From positions 2,912,954-2,976,953 of the forward strand of contig NZ_CP031747.1 of assembly GCF_005311025.1 (NCBI RefSeq): a stretch of 64,000 nucleotides of DNA, in the 5' to 3' direction. Position 1 is the stretch's first letter. Each line of letters begins with the position of its first letter. Position numbers and translations under genes: made by a program. Source of the DNA: Alcaligenes faecalis. GTDB taxonomy: Bacteria; Pseudomonadota; Gammaproteobacteria; Burkholderiales; Burkholderiaceae_B. Shown piece by piece: positions 54,482 to 62,267 of this stretch. The notes under the pieces were generated by a model, which made no database searches, had not been told where the DNA came from, and saw only the letters and a list, made by a program, of their open reading frames with translations.

Positions 54482-55186
54482 TTAAACATCGCCCGGAACG
54501 ATCATGACGCCGATCCGCTCGGCAAGCTCCAGCACGGCATCATAGGTGGCTGAGTCCTCACTCAAACTCAACGATATCCCCTGCGATTTCAAGATACTTT
54601 TAGCGACACGATTCCCAAAGAGCATCACGGCTCGCGCCGAATCGTCCTGCCGGGACACCCAGCACAAGCCTTGGGCTTGGGGGCATTGCTGATAAATCGC
54701 GGCAGCCCACAGGCGGGTTGCCGGATATTGATCTTTTTCAGTGTCGATCAGTTGCTTGCGTGTCACACCCAGTTTCCTTAGCGAAACGCTGGCCAGATCC
54801 ACTAAAACCAAAGGCGCGTTCAGCAGCACGGTGGAATGCACCTGCCCCAACAGCTTTTTCTTGTCATAGCTTTTAAAGCCTGCGGCGTGCGGAACGTCAT
54901 GAAAGACGGTTTCCATCATGGCGCAATCGCGGCTGGTGCCACCGTACAAGGTGGGAATGGCCCTGCCCTTCTCATCCTGAATTGGACTGAAACGGGCATT
55001 GCCCTGCATACCTGGGTTGAACTGGGTCGCCAAATACTTATCTTGATGAACGCGATGCAATAACTGCCCTTTGGGCCACTCCATCAAGGTCAAACGCAGC
55101 TCACCACCTGGAGCGGAGATTGCCGATCCCCCCTCCTGCGGAATGTGCTTTTTATCAGCGGCCGCGGGCGACGCTGGCTTAGCCAT
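54482..55186 (-). CDS. RES-domain toxin (NAD+ phosphorylase family)
   Basis: A 234-residue protein with the RES fold: Arg in LLHRVH, then FNPGMQGNARFSP, Tyr in PTLYGGTS, Glu in CAMMETVFHD, and a Ser/Thr-Arg-rich helix (PATRLWAAAIYQ). Family members degrade NAD+ and stop growth. The start at MAKPASP overlaps the upstream antitoxin gene by 8 bases; the open frame extends 12 codons further. Likely the toxin of a type II pair. Confidence 0.85.
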   Translation of the reverse strand: MAKPASPAAADKKHIPQEGGSAISAPGGELRLTLMEWPKGQLLHRVHQDKYLATQFNPGMQGNARFSPIQDEKGRAIPTLYGGTSRDCAMMETVFHDVPHAAGFKSYDKKKLLGQVHSTVLLNAPLVLVDLASVSLRKLGVTRKQLIDTEKDQYPATRLWAAAIYQQCPQAQGLCWVSRQDDSARAVMLFGNRVAKSILKSQGISLSLSEDSATYDAVLELAERIGVMIVPGDV

Positions 55187-55853
55187 GAGCCACGGCTTGT
55201 ACTTCGTCTTGAGCAGCGGCAATGACCTTTTCCGGTGCAGACATCAACAAGTCCTGCGGCCGCTTGCCACCCAAAAAGCTGTTGCTGGACATGAACCAGT
55301 AGGCCATGCCCCAGCTATCTTTATGCCCGGCCAGAATCTCCAGAACCTGAGCCAATGGTTTGGCAGGACGGAAGCTGGTAGCCGGGTCCAGGCCATAGCC
55401 AGGAAAGTAATCCGCGCCACCATGATTGATGGCAAAAATCTGCCCTTGCTTCTTCCACTTATTAGGCTGGGCGCTAGGGTTGCGGGTGCTTAAGCCCGCC
55501 AGTTGCGCCACATCAGCAGCGCTAAGCCAATCCCCGCTTTCCAACACCGCGGTGCGGGCCTGAACCAGCATGGCGGCTTCTTTCAGCAGACGGGGCGATG
55601 GTGGCGTGCGGGGCACCAGCACTTCAGCCAGACGCTCCAGCGACTCCTTGTCCTGCCGCTCCTGCAAGACCTCGAACATGGACGAGGCCACATTGGTGAA
55701 GTTCTCGGCCAAAGCCTTGAAAGCGGCGGGCTTGATGTGATCGAAAGCCAGCACCAGCACCTGCTCGGCCTGCGAACGACCCAAGCGAGCCTTAACCTCT
55801 TTGGGCGTACCCACCAAGGTCGAGACACTGGGACTACTTACCAGGACGCTCAT
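55179..55853 (-). CDS. Antitoxin of the RES module (Xre/MbcA/ParS-like, long form)
   Basis: A 224-residue protein directly upstream of the RES toxin. The C-terminal region (WFMSSNSFLGGKRPQDLLMS, then APEKVIAAAQDEV) matches the toxin-binding domain of MbcA/ParS/Xre antitoxins. A helix-turn-helix-like segment (LSAADVAQLAGLSTRNPSAQ) is in the middle, followed by a wing-like KWKKQGQIFAINHGG. About 95 extra N-terminal residues make it longer than usual antitoxins. It probably represses its own operon at the palindromes near 55870-55910. Confidence 0.75.
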   Translation of the reverse strand: MSVLVSSPSVSTLVGTPKEVKARLGRSQAEQVLVLAFDHIKPAAFKALAENFTNVASSMFEVLQERQDKESLERLAEVLVPRTPPSPRLLKEAAMLVQARTAVLESGDWLSAADVAQLAGLSTRNPSAQPNKWKKQGQIFAINHGGADYFPGYGLDPATSFRPAKPLAQVLEILAGHKDSWGMAYWFMSSNSFLGGKRPQDLLMSAPEKVIAAAQDEVQAVAHG

Positions 55854-55869
55854 GGATAGACTCCTTGAA

Positions 55870-55910
55870 GGTTATTTATGATGATTAATAATAGCATAAC
55901 CCTGATAACC
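55870..55910 (-). promoter_or_regulatory. Nested inverted repeats upstream of the RES module
   Basis: GGTTAT (55870-55875) pairs with ATAACC (55905-55910), and TTATG (55876-55880) pairs with CATAA (55895-55899). The AT-rich centre contains a TATTAT-like -10 on the minus strand. It is a candidate autoregulatory operator, 17 bases before the antitoxin ATG. Confidence 0.45.
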
Positions 55911-56107
55911 CAAAAACCGACCTGTACAAGCAAGCAGTCTAGCCTCAGCTACGTCCTTATCGCTCGTTCTGACACGCATTAGGCAGACGCGGCATCGCTG
56001 CCCTGCCGCATAAAACGGAACTCGCGCCATCAAGAAGCTTAACTCCCCATTCCTATTTCTCTTCCCTATCTCTATTAGCGTCGTTGCAGCCCCCCATTGA
56101 GCAGACG
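55911..56107. other. Intergenic region between the TA module and the alcohol dehydrogenase
   Basis: About 200 bases with no frame having coding character on either strand. No tRNA, repeat or clear promoter was seen. Confidence 0.4.
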
Positions 56108-56143
56108 AAAAAAAACCTGAGCCGGCACAGCACCAGACTCAGG
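56108..56143 (-). terminator. Terminator of the gabD-liv-Fe-ADH operon
   Basis: Minus strand CCTGAG and CTCAGG pair around a 16-base loop and are followed by eight T. It lies 28 bases after the dehydrogenase stop. Confidence 0.85.
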
Positions 56144-56171
56144 CAAAAAGATTTCCGCTGTTAGCGGTCTA

Positions 56172-57326
56172 TCAGAACGCGGCGCTGTAAATAGCGAATG
56201 CGTCGTCTTCAGTCACGTCGCGGGGGTTGTTGCCCAGCAGACGGGTTTGTTTCATGGCTTCCTGGGCCATACGGCGCAGGTCGCTTTCCTTGATGCCGAC
56301 TTCGCGCAATTGGCGCTCGATGCCGGTATCAATGGCGATCTGTTCCATAAAATTGATGAAGGCTTCGGTCTTGGAGGCCTCATCACCCTGGATGCCGGGG
56401 ATCAGCACTTCCGCCAGTTCGGCATACAGCGGAGCGGCAGCCGGAGCGTTAAAGCGCAGAACGTGTGGCAGGACCAGCGAGTTCGACAAGCCGTGTGGCA
56501 CGTGGAAAATACCGCCGATCGGGTAAGCCAATGCGTGTACGGCACCCACGGGAGCGTTCGCAAAAGCCTGACCAGCCAGCGTGGCACCCAGCAGGATGTC
56601 CTGGCGAGCCTCGGCATCCTGGCCGTTACGACAAACGTGCACCAGCTTGCTGCCAATCAGACGCAGGGCTTGTTTGGCCAGGTTGTCCGACAGCGGGTTT
56701 TTCAAAATACGGCTGGTGTAAGCCTCGATGGCGTGCACCATGGCGTCGATACCCGTCGCCGCGGTGATGCGCGGTGGCAAGCCCAATGTCAGTTGCGAGT
56801 CCAGAATGGCCAGATCAGCGTACAGCTCGGGCGCCACCACACCGGATTTGGTGGTTTCGCCGGTGGTCACGATGGAAATAGGCGTCACTTCCGAGCCTGT
56901 TCCCGCCGTGGTCGGGATCTGCACCAAGGGCAGGCGCGAGCCGCGCACATTATCAATGCCGTACATCTCTTGCAGGGGCTGGTCTGACGCCAGCAGGACG
57001 GCCAGCAATTTGGCCACGTCCATGGACGAACCGCCACCCAGGCCAACAACGATTTCCGTTTTGGCCTGGCGAGCGCGCTCCGTTGCCTGCAAAACAATGT
57101 GCTCTGGAGGATCGGCAATAACATCGTCAATCACTTGCACGGTCCAGCCGTTGGCTTTCAGATCAGCCAGGGCGGGATCCAGCAAGCCGCTTTCGTGCAG
57201 GAAACGGTCAGTCACCAGACAAACGCGCTCTTGCGAGTAGCGCTTGCGCAAGATCTGACCGAGCCGGGCAGCGGCTCCGCTTTCAACATAAATAGCGGGG
57301 GTGGTTCTGAACTCGAATGCCGACAT
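56172..57326 (-). CDS. Iron-containing alcohol dehydrogenase (candidate 4-hydroxybutyrate dehydrogenase)
   Basis: A 384-residue group III Fe-ADH. NAD-binding GGGSSMDVAK, PTTAGTGSEVTPISI, and metal site residues in GIDAMVHAIEAYTS, AVHALAYPIGG and HVPHGLSNSLVLP are complete. The family includes 4-hydroxybutyrate and lactaldehyde dehydrogenases; the length fits the 4-hydroxybutyrate enzymes. It is the last gene of a long operon that starts with a succinate-semialdehyde dehydrogenase, which together would give 4-hydroxybutyrate to succinate. Substrate inferred from context only. Confidence 0.9.
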   Translation of the reverse strand: MSAFEFRTTPAIYVESGAAARLGQILRKRYSQERVCLVTDRFLHESGLLDPALADLKANGWTVQVIDDVIADPPEHIVLQATERARQAKTEIVVGLGGGSSMDVAKLLAVLLASDQPLQEMYGIDNVRGSRLPLVQIPTTAGTGSEVTPISIVTTGETTKSGVVAPELYADLAILDSQLTLGLPPRITAATGIDAMVHAIEAYTSRILKNPLSDNLAKQALRLIGSKLVHVCRNGQDAEARQDILLGATLAGQAFANAPVGAVHALAYPIGGIFHVPHGLSNSLVLPHVLRFNAPAAAPLYAELAEVLIPGIQGDEASKTEAFINFMEQIAIDTGIERQLREVGIKESDLRRMAQEAMKQTRLLGNNPRDVTEDDAFAIYSAAF

Positions 57327-57337
57327 GGGCTTTCTCC

Positions 57338-58000
57338 TTATGGTATGGCGGGCTGCGGTACTTCGATACGGCCGCGGTCCATCCGGTAGGTGTAATCAAT
57401 CACATTGCCTGCGTGCTGCAAGTCAGCACCGGACAACAAGGCACTGAAGCCCTCTTTGCTCAACTCGCCCACCACTTCTGCAATACGCTTGGACAGCGCA
57501 GGAGCAACGCCTTCAAAAGGCTCGTCCAGCAAAAGCAGCTTGTCAGCCGTCATCAAGGCTCGGCCAATGGCGACCAGCTTTTGTTGACCGCCCGACAATT
57601 GCAGGGCGCGGCGTGGGCCAAATACTTTCAACTCAGGAATGATGCGCCAGACGCGTTCCAGACGCTCTTCAATATCCTGGGATTTCAGGGCCCAGGCGGG
57701 CAGGCGGATGTTCTCTTCCACGCTCAGCTCGGGGATCAGTTTGCGATCCTCGGGGGCAAAACCCATGCCCAGACTGGTGCGACGGTAAGCAGGCATCTTG
57801 GCCAGTTCCTGACCATCAAACATGACCGAGCCATTGTCCACGGCCAGCAAGCCCATCACCGTGCGCATCAGCGTGGTTTTACCCGCACCGTTACGACCGG
57901 CCAGACCCACAATCTGGCCTTGGCGCACTTGCAGGTTTACCTGGCGCAAAATGCTGGTCGGGCCAATACGTACATCCAGATTTTTGACATCAAGCAGCAT
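57338..58000 (-). CDS. livF: Branched-chain-type ABC transporter ATPase (LivF)
   Basis: A 220-residue ABC ATPase: Walker A GRNGAGKTTL, Q-loop FAPEDRKLIPELSVEENI, signature LSGGQQK and Walker B KLLLLDEPFEGVAP. The start at MLLDVKNLD is chosen; the open frame extends back through livG. It overlaps livG by 11 bases. With LivG it powers the LivHM permease. Confidence 0.93.
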   Translation of the reverse strand: MLLDVKNLDVRIGPTSILRQVNLQVRQGQIVGLAGRNGAGKTTLMRTVMGLLAVDNGSVMFDGQELAKMPAYRRTSLGMGFAPEDRKLIPELSVEENIRLPAWALKSQDIEERLERVWRIIPELKVFGPRRALQLSGGQQKLVAIGRALMTADKLLLLDEPFEGVAPALSKRIAEVVGELSKEGFSALLSGADLQHAGNVIDYTYRMDRGRIEVPQPAIP

Positions 58001-58739
58001 TATCGGCCTCCTGTTTATTGCGTCCCACCGGCTCGCCGATGATGTATTCACGGACCTGCTCATGGGCCAGCACTTCGTCTGGCGTGCCGTTGGCCAGAAT
58101 GGTGCCGTCGTAGAAAGCCAGCACGCGATCGCTGTAGCGACGCACGATTTCCATATCGTGCTCCACAAACAGAACCGTCACGCCTGCATCACGAACCACT
58201 TTCATGACACGGTCCATCACTTCAAATTTCTCGTCACTGGCCACACCACTGGTAGGCTCGTCCAGCAACAGCACTTTAGGCTGGGCCACCATGGCCAAAG
58301 CAATGTCCAGCAACTTGCGAATCCCTTCAGGCAAGGTGCCGGCCTGGGACTGGGCGAAGGCGCTCAGGCCGAAACGCTCCAGAATCGCACTGGCTTCGGA
58401 CAAGGGCTGCTTGGCCACGCCCAGGGCAATTTCCACGTTTTCCAAGGCGTTCAAGGAGGTGAACAGCTGAGGAATCTGGAAAGAACGGGCGATCCCCATG
58501 CGGGTCACTTCCCGGGGTGGCAAACCCGTGATCTCGCGACCGGCAAAAAAGATATTGCCGGAGTCCGGCTTCATGTAGCCGGTCAACATGTTCACGAAGG
58601 TGGTTTTACCTGCGCCATTGGTACCGATCAGGCCCGTAATGGTTTGCGCATGGATATCAACGGTCATATCGCGCGCAGCGTGGACAGCGCCAAACTGCTT
58701 GCACAAACCTTTAGCAGAAATCAAGGGTGACTGACTCAT
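57990..58739 (-). CDS. livG: Branched-chain-type ABC transporter ATPase (LivG)
   Basis: A 249-residue ABC ATPase with Walker A GTNGAGKTTF and Walker B KVLLLDEPTSGV. The signature position reads TLPEGIRKLLDIA instead of the usual LSGGQ or LSYGxQ type, a notable divergence but with the surrounding helix intact. The conserved long LivG insert (FFAGREITGLPPREVTRMGI) is present. The start overlaps livM by 4 bases. Confidence 0.92.
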   Translation of the reverse strand: MSQSPLISAKGLCKQFGAVHAARDMTVDIHAQTITGLIGTNGAGKTTFVNMLTGYMKPDSGNIFFAGREITGLPPREVTRMGIARSFQIPQLFTSLNALENVEIALGVAKQPLSEASAILERFGLSAFAQSQAGTLPEGIRKLLDIALAMVAQPKVLLLDEPTSGVASDEKFEVMDRVMKVVRDAGVTVLFVEHDMEIVRRYSDRVLAFYDGTILANGTPDEVLAHEQVREYIIGEPVGRNKQEADNAA

Positions 58740-59722
58740 GAGCGGGCCCCTGTCGGTGAAGAAGAATCGTTGGAGGTAGCCGCTGCATTGCGACGGTTCA
58801 GAATACTGATCAGGCCACCGGGCAAGAACACAATCAGGGCCAACATGCTGACACCCATGACAATCTGCCAGGTGTTAGGAGCATATTGGTAAGCCAGTGT
58901 GCGGATCAGTTCCAGGCTCAGCGCACCCAGGAAAGGTGCGTAAGCGTTACGAGTACCGCCCAGCACAGCAATAAAGATGAACTCGCCCGAAGTGGTCCAG
59001 AACGCCAGCTCAGGGTCCACGTGACCGATGCTCAGCGAGGACAAGGCACCGCCCAGACCAGCCAGAGCCGCCGCCAGCACGTAGCTCAGGTGAATATTGC
59101 GGTAAGCCGAAGCACCCAGGTATTCAACGCGGATTTCATTGTCCTTGATGGCTGGTCCCAGACGACCGGCACGGCTGCGCAGGAAACCTTGCATGGCCCA
59201 CAGCACAAAACCCACCAGTACCACGGTCAGGACGAACACGCCTGGACGCGAGAGGGTTTCAGCAAAGGCACCCCACATGAAGGAAGGCGCGTGCACGTTA
59301 AAGCCGTCACTGCCACCCAGGCTGGGGTTACGCACCAGCAAGCCGTACATGATCATGGACAGGGCCAGGCTCAGCATGGCGAAGAAAATATCGCGGTAGC
59401 GAGCCAGCAGAAAACCCAGAACCCAGGCCAGCAGCGCAGCGCAAGCAGCGGCAAATGGCAGCAGGATCACGGCTTCGCGCCAGTCCAGGTAGTTCATGGC
59501 CATACCGACACCGTAAGCACCGATGCAGTAGTACAAGCCTTGACCAAAAGAGGCCAGGCCGGAGCGCAGCAAGAGCACCACGCCCAGGGCAACCAGGCCC
59601 TTGGCCAGCGCCACCGTGATCAGAAACTGCCAGGATGGCAGGCCAAAGCCCACAATCAGGGCGGCCACCGTAATGACCAGGGCAATCATGCCCTGCTTAA
59701 GCGTAATGTTGGTCTTGTTCAT
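58736..59722 (-). CDS. livM: Branched-chain-type ABC transporter permease (LivM)
   Basis: A 328-residue inner membrane permease with eight to ten predicted helices. The conserved region LRSGLASFGQGLYYCIGAYGVGMAM and the coupling segment GRLGPAIKDNEIRVEYLGASAYRNIHLSYV fit LivM. The stop overlaps livG by 4 bases and the start overlaps livH by 4. Confidence 0.92.
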   Translation of the reverse strand: MNKTNITLKQGMIALVITVAALIVGFGLPSWQFLITVALAKGLVALGVVLLLRSGLASFGQGLYYCIGAYGVGMAMNYLDWREAVILLPFAAACAALLAWVLGFLLARYRDIFFAMLSLALSMIMYGLLVRNPSLGGSDGFNVHAPSFMWGAFAETLSRPGVFVLTVVLVGFVLWAMQGFLRSRAGRLGPAIKDNEIRVEYLGASAYRNIHLSYVLAAALAGLGGALSSLSIGHVDPELAFWTTSGEFIFIAVLGGTRNAYAPFLGALSLELIRTLAYQYAPNTWQIVMGVSMLALIVFLPGGLISILNRRNAAATSNDSSSPTGARS

Positions 59723-60615
59723 ATCTTTCGGGCCTCGGCGGCAGCAAACAATCCTTTAGGACGGACGGCCAACACCAGTGCCATTACCGCGTAGATGGAG
59801 AAGAGTTCGATTTCAGGCCAGTAATGCACGGCAAAAGAGCGCACCAGGCCAACAATCACAGCGCCCAGAGCAGCACCAGGCAAGGAGCCCAGACCACCGA
59901 TCACGACCACGGCGAAAGCCATCACGATGACTTCCACGCCCATGCCGGGAGCGACAGAGATGGTAGGAGCCGTCAGCGCGCCACCCAGGGCGGCCAGCGT
60001 GGCACCAGCAATAAACGTCAGCAGGAAGTAGCGTTGCACGTTAATGCCCATGGCCTGACTGACTTCGCGGTCATGAATCACGGCCAGCAAGATGCGGCCT
60101 TGACGCGAATACTTCAGGAACAAGGTCAGGAACAGGCCAGCCAGAATGGCAGCCACAACAATCACAAAGCTGTAGGTGGGGTAGAACAGGTCGCCGAATT
60201 CGACGTTACCCAGCAAACCATAAGGTTCGGCGATCACATAAGGATCCACGCCCCAGACCAGCTTGACGGTATCTTCCAGGATCAGGAAGACCGCGTAGGT
60301 AATCAGCAAAGAGACAACAGGTTCTTCCTGGTAGAAGAAGCGCAGCAGGCCATATTCAATGACCAGCCCCAGCACCAGACCGGCAATAACCGCGGCCAGG
60401 ATCAGCATCAAATAGCTGCCGTATGGGCTTTGATCGGTAGAGAGCCACTGCGTCACCATGGTGACAGCGGTATAGGCGCCAATGGTATAGAGGCTGCCGT
60501 GGGCCATGTTCAGGATCTTCATCACACCATAGATCAGCGTGAGTCCGACCGCGACCAGAAACAGCCAGGCGGCGTACATGATGCCATCTATTAGGGCAGC
60601 AGAAAGAAGAGACAT
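59719..60615 (-). CDS. livH: Branched-chain-type ABC transporter permease (LivH)
   Basis: A 298-residue permease: LTLIYGVMKILNMAHGSLYTIGAY is the family N-terminal hallmark and DREVSQAMGINVQRYFLLTF the cytosolic coupling loop. The start at MSLLSAALIDG is preferred over an upstream in-frame codon at 60654. It follows livK after 250 bases that contain a hairpin terminator, so expression below the binding protein is expected. Confidence 0.92.
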   Translation of the reverse strand: MSLLSAALIDGIMYAAWLFLVAVGLTLIYGVMKILNMAHGSLYTIGAYTAVTMVTQWLSTDQSPYGSYLMLILAAVIAGLVLGLVIEYGLLRFFYQEEPVVSLLITYAVFLILEDTVKLVWGVDPYVIAEPYGLLGNVEFGDLFYPTYSFVIVVAAILAGLFLTLFLKYSRQGRILLAVIHDREVSQAMGINVQRYFLLTFIAGATLAALGGALTAPTISVAPGMGVEVIVMAFAVVVIGGLGSLPGAALGAVIVGLVRSFAVHYWPEIELFSIYAVMALVLAVRPKGLFAAAEARKI

Positions 60616-60664
60616 AGTCGGTTTCTGTGGAAAGGGAATAAAAAATGCCACCACGCCGCAAGCT

Positions 60665-60793
60665 CGGTGCGCTTCTCCTTGTGGGAGGAGCCTTTACCTC
60701 GCAAGCAACTCGGCGGTAATGCACATACCACTGGCGACGCCTTCGGTGTCCCCCTTACAGGGAGCCTTAACCTTGGGAGCGGCCCGGCGGTAA
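60665..60793. repeat. Two diverged copies of a ~50-nt element in the livK-livH gap
   Basis: Copy A (60665-60719) and copy B (60744-60793) share a start CGGTG, a pyrimidine/purine-rich hairpin arm pair (CTCCTTGTGGGAGGAG versus CCCTTACAGGGAG), AGCCTTxACCT and the end CGGCGGTAA. The period is 74-79 bases. Non-coding; possibly a small palindromic element family. Confidence 0.5.
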
Positions 60794-60829
60794 AAACCGG
60801 ACATGCAAAAAACGGTCTTGCATGCCCGG
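60792..60829 (-). terminator. Attenuator-like terminator between livK and livH
   Basis: Minus strand CCGGGCATGCAA and TTGCATGTCCGG pair with one mismatch around 9 bases, followed by TTTTT. It probably limits read-through from the abundant binding protein to the permease genes. Confidence 0.75.
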
Positions 60830-60868
60830 ATTGTCAGGGCAGCGTCCTTTTCAGGACATCTGCTCGGA

Positions 60869-62167
60869 TCAGTACTTCAGACCACCCTTGATCCAGTCGA
60901 TGGACTTCACGCCTTCGGGTGGAGTGACTTCTTCAGGTTTGAAGTGACGCAAGTCGGTGTAGCTGATCACGCCTTTATCGTTTTTCACCACGCCCAAGGT
61001 CGTACCTTGAACAGCCTGGTGACCTTTACCCAAAGACATGGTCACGTCGCCCGATGGGCTCTCGAAGGTCAGGTGCTCGAATGCAGTAACCACTTGTTCG
61101 GTGGAAGGGGTTTTGCCTTCGTTGGCAGCCTGGGCTTTTTCGTAAGCCGCTTTCAGACCCAGCAGAGTTTGCGTCATCTTGTAGGACGGGTAGCTAGGAT
61201 CTGCATTGAACTGTTCGCGGTAGCTGGCACGCAACCAACGGTTCAATTCATTGTCAGGAGCGAAAGCAGCGTGTGGGCCACGAGCACCGATGATGGTGCC
61301 AGTCGGGATCTGGTTGTTGGCACGGTGTGTTGCCGTTTCACCGGCGGTCAGCACGGTCAGGGTATTGCGGAACAGACCGCGTGGCAGAGCCTGCACCACG
61401 AAGCCTTCCAGATCACCACCCCAGAAGCTGGAGTGAATCACTTCAGGACGGGCAGCCATCAAGGACGAGATTTCGGCGTTGTACTGACCAGCGCCCAGCT
61501 TGGGCATTTGCGAGGTCTTGGCTTCTACACCGGGCTTGAGGGCTTGCAGTGTGCCTTCAAAGTCGTGCCAGGCATCCTGACCCCAGGCGTAGTTCTGGTT
61601 GATACCGGCGTAGCTCTTCAACTCGGGGTTGCGCTCCAGCACAAAGCGGGCAGCAGCCACGTTGTCCATGGTGGCGTGGGCCACAGGACGGAAGACGTAC
61701 TGGTAGCTGGCATCTTCAAACAGGCGAGGTGTACCGCAGTCGAAAATCAACGTCAGTTTTTTCAGCTCTTCAGCAACGGGGGCCACGGCCAGGCAATCAC
61801 CCGAGGAGATGTAGCCAACCACGATGTCCACGTTCTGTTGCTGAACCAGGTTGCGGTATTCGCTGACCTGTTTGGCGGTGCCGCCGTTCTCGTCAATGAA
61901 AACCAGTTCAATCGGTGCGCCACCCAGACCCTTGGTGTTGTAAGGGGCAGGTACTTTACCTTCATTCAATTGGGCAGCCGTCAGTTCAGCGGCATTTTTG
62001 GCAGGAACGCCAAAAGGACCGGAAGCAGCGCCGGACAAGAAAGTCACCACACCAATCTTGATGGGTTTGACATCATCAGCGTTGGCAGTCGTGCTGGCCA
62101 TCAGGCCGGCGGTGGCCAGTGTCAGGGCCAAAGTCAATTTTCGTGGGGTTGCAGACAGGATAGACAT
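60869..62167 (-). CDS. Branched-chain-type ABC transporter substrate-binding protein
   Basis: A 432-residue periplasmic binding protein with a signal peptide (ending TTANA) and the LivJ/K-like two-lobe fold: IKIGVVTFLSGAASGPFG, then VDIVVGYISSGDCLAVAPVAEEL and AGINQNYAWGQDAWHDF. Its ligand is not obviously an amino acid; the location next to an aldehyde dehydrogenase and an Fe-ADH suggests a hydroxy or semialdehyde acid. It is longer than LivJ. Confidence 0.9.
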   Translation of the reverse strand: MSILSATPRKLTLALTLATAGLMASTTANADDVKPIKIGVVTFLSGAASGPFGVPAKNAAELTAAQLNEGKVPAPYNTKGLGGAPIELVFIDENGGTAKQVSEYRNLVQQQNVDIVVGYISSGDCLAVAPVAEELKKLTLIFDCGTPRLFEDASYQYVFRPVAHATMDNVAAARFVLERNPELKSYAGINQNYAWGQDAWHDFEGTLQALKPGVEAKTSQMPKLGAGQYNAEISSLMAARPEVIHSSFWGGDLEGFVVQALPRGLFRNTLTVLTAGETATHRANNQIPTGTIIGARGPHAAFAPDNELNRWLRASYREQFNADPSYPSYKMTQTLLGLKAAYEKAQAANEGKTPSTEQVVTAFEHLTFESPSGDVTMSLGKGHQAVQGTTLGVVKNDKGVISYTDLRHFKPEEVTPPEGVKSIDWIKGGLKY

Positions 62168-62267
62168 AGCGTCTCCTTTATTTAGCTTATTGTGGGGTTC
62201 TGCTGATGGGGCGCTCTATATATAAGAGCGGCCCCCTTCGCTGCGCTGGGCGCGGGCATGTATCAAC

